A stretch of DNA of 6,347 bases from Myxococcales bacterium (GTDB taxonomy: Bacteria > Myxococcota_A > Bradymonadia > Bradymonadales > Bradymonadaceae). The stretch is from the NCBI GenBank assembly GCA_007120915.1, contig SKMT01000492.1, positions 1 to 6,347 of the forward strand, given 5' to 3'. The notes under the pieces are model-generated. The model saw nothing but the letters and a program-made list of their open reading frames with translations. It searched no databases and had not been told where the DNA came from. This document shows, one piece after another, positions 5,776-6,347 of the stretch (within the stretch, counting starts at the first letter, position 1; every line of letters starts with the position of its first letter). A program made the translations under genes and the position numbers.

Positions 5776-6347
5776 CGGCTGCCCGTGTTGGAGTCGTCAC
5801 TAGAGTCGGTTTCGTTGCCACACGGTGGTGTCGCATCGGTGCCGCCGCGGTCGACTGCGGCGCGAGGATGCGCAGCATCGTAAACCTCCATCAGCCTGTC
5901 AATCGACACGTGGGTGTAGCGCTGAGTGGTTGACAGGTCACTGTGGCCCAGCAGCTCCTGAATCCCGCGCAGATCGGCGCCGGAGTCGAGCAGGTGGGTC
6001 GCAAAGGAGTGGCGAAGCCCGTGGGGGGTGATCGAGGTGTCGAGCCCGGCGCGCTGCAGGTGTTGCTTCAGCCTTCGGCGCACCGACCGGGTGGACAGCC
6101 GCCGGCCGCGCACGCTCAAAAACAGCGCGCCCTGTGGGGTGTGTCCGCTCACCAGCTCCGGCCGGCGCGCCAGGTAGCGCTCGATGGCATTGCAGGCTTT
6201 CGTGCCCAGCGGCACGCGCCGCTGTTTGTTTCCCTTGCCCACGGTCATCACCCAGCCGTCGTCGATGTCGACGTCGTCCAGATCCAGCCCGACAAGCTCC
6301 GAGACCCTCAACCCGGCGCCGTAGCCCACCTCCCAGATCGCCATGTC
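5772..6347 (-). CDS. xerC: XerC/XerD-type tyrosine recombinase, C-terminal catalytic domain; 5' end beyond the window
   Basis: Xer recombinases cut and rejoin DNA at dif to resolve chromosome dimers with the FtsK translocase. The visible 191 residues (counted from the Asp codon at 6347-6345) are the catalytic domain with every active-site residue present: R14 in GLRVSEL, K38 in VGKGNKQRRVPL, H109 and R112 in HGLRHSFATHLL, H135 in LLGHSDLSTTQRYTH, and the nucleophile Y144. The reading frame continues past the right edge, so the in-frame Met at 6344 is internal and the core DNA-binding domain is missing only because of the cut. XerC rather than XerD is inferred from the neighbouring hslVU, a known association; a phage integrase is less likely. 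The core should end at about YDAAHPRA (156-163), but a 28-residue hydrophilic tail rich in Ser, Asp, Gly and Thr follows before the stop that overlaps hslV. Confidence 0.92.
   Translation of the reverse strand, partial: DMAIWEVGYGAGLRVSELVGLDLDDVDIDDGWVMTVGKGNKQRRVPLGTKACNAIERYLARRPELVSGHTPQGALFLSVRGRRLSTRSVRRRLKQHLQRAGLDTSITPHGLRHSFATHLLDSGADLRGIQELLGHSDLSTTQRYTHVSIDRLMEVYDAAHPRAAVDRGGTDATPPCGNETDSSDDSNTGSR

Noticed and set aside
5125..5883. 252-codon plus-strand open frame antisense to hslV
   Set aside because: It crosses the hslU/hslV/xerC junctions antisense to conserved proteins and shows no domain or initiation signal.
5772..6347. Tyrosine recombinase as a phage or genomic-island integrase
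   Set aside because: Its neighbours are housekeeping genes, no att-like repeats or tRNA are present, and the sequence and the link to hslVU fit XerC.

Overview
The window is a compact, GC-rich (about 60% by eye) chromosomal block of a Gram-negative bacterium. All six genes lie on the minus strand. In transcription order they are a xerC-type tyrosine recombinase (5' end outside the window), hslV, hslU, an argD-type aminotransferase, a J-domain/TPR protein and dnaK (3' end outside the window). DnaK carries the lobe-IB insertion typical of Gram-negative bacteria. The order hslV-hslU-argD and the J-domain/TPR protein with an N-terminal helix-turn-helix-like segment both recall the former Deltaproteobacteria, for example Myxococcota, Bradymonadota or Geobacter-like lineages. 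That placement is an inference from recognition, not from a search.

Layout from the right edge: xerC (5772-6347) ends in an ATGA overlap with hslV (5227-5775). A 22-bp gap leads to hslU (3780-5204), and a 47-bp gap leads to argD (2533-3732). These four look like one operon. A 196-bp non-coding stretch (2337-2532) follows and separates argD from the J-domain gene (1197-2336). It contains an imperfect 17-bp direct repeat, a short perfect palindrome, a GC-rich hairpin with a competing alternative pairing, and a weak promoter candidate. A 106-bp gap (1091-1196) then carries a better promoter candidate and the only strong Shine-Dalgarno sequence in the window, in front of dnaK (1-1090).

Functionally most of the block is protein quality control. 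HslU unfolds substrates and feeds them to the HslV threonine peptidase, DnaK is the Hsp70 chaperone, and the J-domain/TPR protein is a plausible DnaK partner. XerC (chromosome dimer resolution) and ArgD (arginine/lysine biosynthesis) are the non-chaperone members.

I found no mobile element, CRISPR array, RNA gene or clearly new multi-gene system. The least ordinary items are the multidomain J-protein, the structured 2337-2532 leader, the lack of Shine-Dalgarno sequences at four of five visible starts, the enlarged HslU I-domain, and the extra C-terminal tail on XerC that reaches into hslV. The many long plus-strand open frames are antisense shadows of these genes.
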